A stretch of 64,000 bases of DNA from Clostridium sp. Its GTDB lineage: Bacteria > Bacillota > Clostridia > Clostridiales > Clostridiaceae. Location: assembly GCF_022482905.1 (NCBI RefSeq), contig NZ_JAKVOI010000001.1:3039958-3103957 (forward strand). The letters are read 5' to 3'. Below are positions 62,854-64,000 of the stretch, piece by piece (positions within the stretch are counted from its first letter, which is position 1; each line of letters begins with the position of its first letter). A model generated the notes under the pieces. That model was not told the DNA's origin, ran no database searches, and saw nothing but the letters and a program-made list of their open reading frames with translations. The position numbers and the translations under genes are program-made.

Positions 62854-64000
62854 CTATATATCAAGTAAATTTTTCTTGTAATCGGAATACAGTGCTCTAA
62901 GTTCAGCTATATTATTTTCTATTTCAATCTGCAGCTTTGACACTTCTGCATAATCTTCTTTTTCAGTAGCTTCCTTTATTTTTGTAAACAGGCTCTTCTT
63001 TGTATAGGAATCCTTGATGAGATCATGTCTTAAAGCATCTATTTTCATCCATGTTGCCACATCGATGTCAAGTGCCTTTCCACTGCAGTGAAGCAGCTTG
63101 AAGCCTCTTATTTCCTCAGTGTACTGGTTTATGATTCTGTGGTTCAGTTCAACTATCCACTTCTCCAGGAATGCTTCCTTGAAGCTTTCTATATATTTAT
63201 CCTTCAATATACCGCTGCCTGTAAGTACTGCAGTCTTCTCAGGATATTTTTCAAATGCAGACAGGTTGTCATATACTGTAGCCGGTGCCTTGCCGTAAAG
63301 TTTTTCCCTTTCCTCGTCCGTATAGGATTCGAATACGTCGATTTCACTTCTGTAAGCCCTGTCTTTTTCAAGGTAGTCTGCATCATCACCGTATTTCTTT
63401 GACAGCTCGGCAAGAAGATCATCTTCTGTTTTGCCGTTCTTTACTGCATATGCTATACCATCAACCATGGCAACATAAATTGCACCTACGGCAAGATAAG
63501 TGTTTGTTCCGGGATTTGGCGCCCTGAGTTCAAATCTTGTTGCAAGAGGGCTCTGAAGTTCCCTTACTACTCCGAGAAGTACCGACCTGTTCCTTGAAGG
63601 GACTTCTACAGAACGTCCTATTGAAGTTACTATGCAGACTGGAGCCTCAAAGCCCGGTTTCAATCTTCTGAGGGCATCTGTTGTAGATGAAACGAATGGG
63701 TTGAGGACTTCATAGTTCTTGAGTATTCCCATTATGGAAGCATATCCGAATATGCTGAGAAAGCTTTTCTTTGAGGAGAACAGGTTTATTCTCTTTCCCT
63801 CTTTAAGCTTCAATGCAATTCCAATATGTGTATGTTCTCCGTTGCCTGCTATACCCTCTACAGGTTTGGCCTTGAAGGTTACATTAAGTCCGTTTTCCTT
63901 GAAAGTCTCTTCTATTATGTTCTTTATGAAGGCCTCATTGTCGATTGCCTGTACTGCAGTAGAATACTTCCAGTCAATTTCAAGCTGCTCCATTATCTGA
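62854..64000 (-). CDS. glnN: Glutamine synthetase type III, C-terminal part (partial)
   Basis: The last 380 or so residues of a glutamine synthetase; the frame runs off the right edge. Catalytic strings are GIAGNGEHTHIGIALKLKEG (metal and glutamate binding), the phosphate-binding PSRNRSVLLGVV and TRFELRAPNPGTNTYLA. The long C-terminal helical tail (KALDIDVATWMKIDALRHDLIKDS to the end) and the spacing fit the large GSIII enzymes of clostridia rather than the 440-residue GSI. It assimilates the ammonium that nitrogenase makes. Confidence 0.88.
   Translation of the reverse strand, partial: QIMEQLEIDWKYSTAVQAIDNEAFIKNIIEETFKENGLNVTFKAKPVEGIAGNGEHTHIGIALKLKEGKRINLFSSKKSFLSIFGYASIMGILKNYEVLNPFVSSTTDALRRLKPGFEAPVCIVTSIGRSVEVPSRNRSVLLGVVRELQSPLATRFELRAPNPGTNTYLAVGAIYVAMVDGIAYAVKNGKTEDDLLAELSKKYGDDADYLEKDRAYRSEIDVFESYTDEEREKLYGKAPATVYDNLSAFEKYPEKTAVLTGSGILKDKYIESFKEAFLEKWIVELNHRIINQYTEEIRGFKLLHCSGKALDIDVATWMKIDALRHDLIKDSYTKKSLFTKIKEATEKEDYAEVSKLQIEIENNIAELRALYSDYKKNLLDI

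Overview
The window is AT-rich, with small intergenic gaps, frequent TTG/GTG starts behind strong Shine-Dalgarno sequences, SEC-C and CWB2-type domains, a clostridial NifN-NifB fusion and split homocitrate synthase. All of this points to a nitrogen-fixing Clostridium (cluster I, of the C. kluyveri / C. pasteurianum kind). I infer the species group from gene content only. The serS, tRNA-Ser, purA and dnaD/dnaI content resembles the origin-proximal part of clostridial chromosomes.

Layout. 1-2812: the 3' end of serS, a decayed CWB2 surface-protein gene and two tRNA-Ser genes. 2941-8000: a graveyard of mobile DNA beside the tRNA-Ser pair. It holds a truncated tyrosine recombinase, scraps of phage packaging and regulatory genes, two intact-looking phage-type small genes, a hicAB toxin-antitoxin pair with three separate inactivating lesions, two small surface or structural protein genes sharing one domain, and an IS982-like transposase remnant. 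8210-20413: the molybdenum nitrogenase island. A divergent HTH/molybdate-binding-type regulator faces nifH-nifI1-nifI2-nifD-nifK-nifE-nifN-B-nifVomega-nifValpha. Enzyme, cofactor assembly, homocitrate supply and PII-type switch-off are all present. nifU, nifS, mod and electron-transfer genes are not in the window. Long inverted repeats sit on both sides of the regulator, and stem-loops sit at nifH/nifI1 and nifK/nifE, where they could set subunit ratios.

20574-29899: housekeeping block with an FAD oxidoreductase, purA, an acyl-ACP thioesterase, an HI0933-type flavoprotein and a dikinase regulator. It also has a tRNA array in which Glu-Val-Asp is tandemly duplicated and followed by Thr, an orphan AnfO-family gene, and dnaD/dnaI. 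29998-41080: a complete type II fatty-acid synthesis operon (fabK-like, fabT-like, fabH, acp-fabK, fabD, fabG, fabF, accB, fabZ, accC, accD, accA). A consensus promoter is overlapped by two FabT-like operators. The acyl carrier protein reading frame runs without a stop into fabK, giving an ACP-FabK fusion ORF.

41112-44505: ferritin, an intracellular subtilase, a DMT-type membrane protein, a dimeric dUTPase-like protein and a hydrogenase-system regulator homologue. 44728-54761: a glycogen operon (glgB, glgA, glgP, a GH13 amylase, glgC, glgD). 54822-64000: a secreted DUF4434/FN3 protein, asnS behind a promoter and an early terminator-like hairpin, a SEC-C protein, a CxxC protein with no ordinary start codon, a GerMN lipoprotein, a WalJ-like metallo-beta-lactamase fold protein, murA, a DUF1540 protein, a 2H phosphoesterase and the C-terminal part of a type III glutamine synthetase.

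The points most worth a second look are the ACP-FabK fusion ORF, the FabT-like double operator, the AnfO orphan next to a Mo-only nif cluster, the long inverted repeats flanking the nif regulator, the asnS leader hairpin and the compensatory change between the duplicated tRNA-Asp genes.
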